Positions 5,211-5,565 of a stretch of DNA of 5,565 bases are shown one piece after another. Origin of the DNA: Methanosarcinales archaeon (lineage in GTDB: Archaea > Halobacteriota > Methanosarcinia > Methanosarcinales > Methanogasteraceae); contig JAUWGA010000117.1 in assembly GCA_030606635.1 (NCBI GenBank), positions 1 to 5,565 of the forward strand, given 5' to 3'. Numbering within the stretch: position 1 is the stretch's first letter; the number at the start of each line of letters is the position of its first letter. A program made the translations under genes and the position numbers. The notes under the pieces were generated by a model. The model worked only from the letters and a program-made list of their open reading frames with translations. It was not told the origin of the DNA and made no database searches.

Positions 5211-5565
5211 TCAATGCTCCGCAGGTGAATATCCGGTCCACCTTATCTCATAGATATCAGATTTAACCAGCCTGTACCATGCAACGACCGCGATTACGAG
5301 TCCACACGCACTCACCACAACGATTGCCACATCATCCGAAACCGGTATCGCTGATCCGCTGGCAAGCATCGCAACGATTCCGATCACAAGCGTTGTCATA
5401 CATGCCTCAACAAGAGCGAGCAGTAATGTGCGCTTCTGGTTCTCGCCGGCACCGGTGCTGGCGTTGTATGGATGCAGCACCGCAAGTGTAATTATTATGT
5501 AAATAAATGGATATAAACCATAGTTGCTTCCGAGGATCAGGAGAGATCCTGCCGTGATCAAGGCA
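5211..5565 (-). CDS. mtrC: MtrC, methyl-H4MPT:CoM methyltransferase subunit C (partial, C-terminal part)
   Basis: The reading frame is open to the window edge (first complete codon at 5564, alanine), so this is the last 117 residues of a protein usually about 260-270 residues long; the TTG at 5561 is an internal leucine, not a start. Three hydrophobic stretches are visible, at about visible residues 17-34, 46-69 and 79-99. The first carries NYGLYPFIYI and is followed by LHPYNAS, a pattern I recognise from MtrC. The tail (KSDIYEIRW...) is polar. MtrC is an integral membrane subunit that, with MtrD and MtrE, forms the membrane part of the sodium-translocating Mtr complex. Identity is supported strongly by the following mtrB-A-F-G-H order. 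It ends with TGA, 3 bases before mtrB. The N-terminal half, and mtrD and mtrE, should lie outside the window. Confidence 0.92.
   Translation of the reverse strand, partial: ALITAGSLLILGSNYGLYPFIYIIITLAVLHPYNASTGAGENQKRTLLLALVEACMTTLVIGIVAMLASGSAIPVSDDVAIVVVSACGLVIAVVAWYRLVKSDIYEIRWTGYSPAEH

Noticed and set aside
1..5565. CRISPR arrays, tRNA or rRNA genes, insertion sequences
   Set aside because: No regularly spaced repeats, RNA-gene signatures, transposase frames or terminal repeats were seen; nearly all of the window is accounted for by coding sequence.

Overview
The window is an archaeal C1-metabolism operon from an organism that makes or oxidises methane. Every real gene lies on the minus strand, so the genes are read from the high coordinates down. 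In transcription order they are: the C-terminal part of mtrC (cut by the window edge), mtrB, mtrA, mtrF, a very small mtrG, mtrH, mer, and a 497-residue protein that I place in the uncharacterised archaeal DUF2193 family. The order C-B-A-F-G-H is the usual order of the eight-subunit Na+-pumping methyl-tetrahydromethanopterin:coenzyme M methyltransferase (Mtr). mtrE and mtrD should lie beyond position 5565. Together with Mer (F420-dependent methylene-H4MPT reductase), the operon covers two consecutive steps: methylene-H4MPT to methyl-H4MPT, then methyl transfer to coenzyme M coupled to sodium translocation. Both steps are reversible, so the sequence cannot show whether the cell runs them as a methanogen or as an anaerobic methane or alkane oxidiser.

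The genes are packed very tightly. Gaps are 3, 1, -4 (ATGA overlap), 12, 1, 15 and 4 bases, with Shine-Dalgarno-like motifs mostly inside the end of the preceding gene. No internal promoter or convincing terminator is visible, and the operon promoter must lie outside the window. This points to one polycistronic message with translational coupling. The DUF2193 gene starts 4 bases after mer, so it is made with the methyl-branch enzymes and is the main gene of unknown function here.

About 400 bases beyond the end of the DUF2193 gene (positions 1-408) hold no intact gene. On the minus strand they carry a decayed fragment resembling the C-terminal part of a radical SAM protein, perhaps of the B12-binding type. 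It is broken by an in-frame TAG and frame changes and lacks the N-terminal and cluster-binding parts.

The organism is probably a Euryarchaeota (Halobacteriota) member, with Methanosarcinales or ANME-2-like and alkane-oxidising relatives as reasonable candidates. The presence of mer argues against ANME-1, which is known for lacking it. The exact lineage cannot be fixed from this sequence alone.
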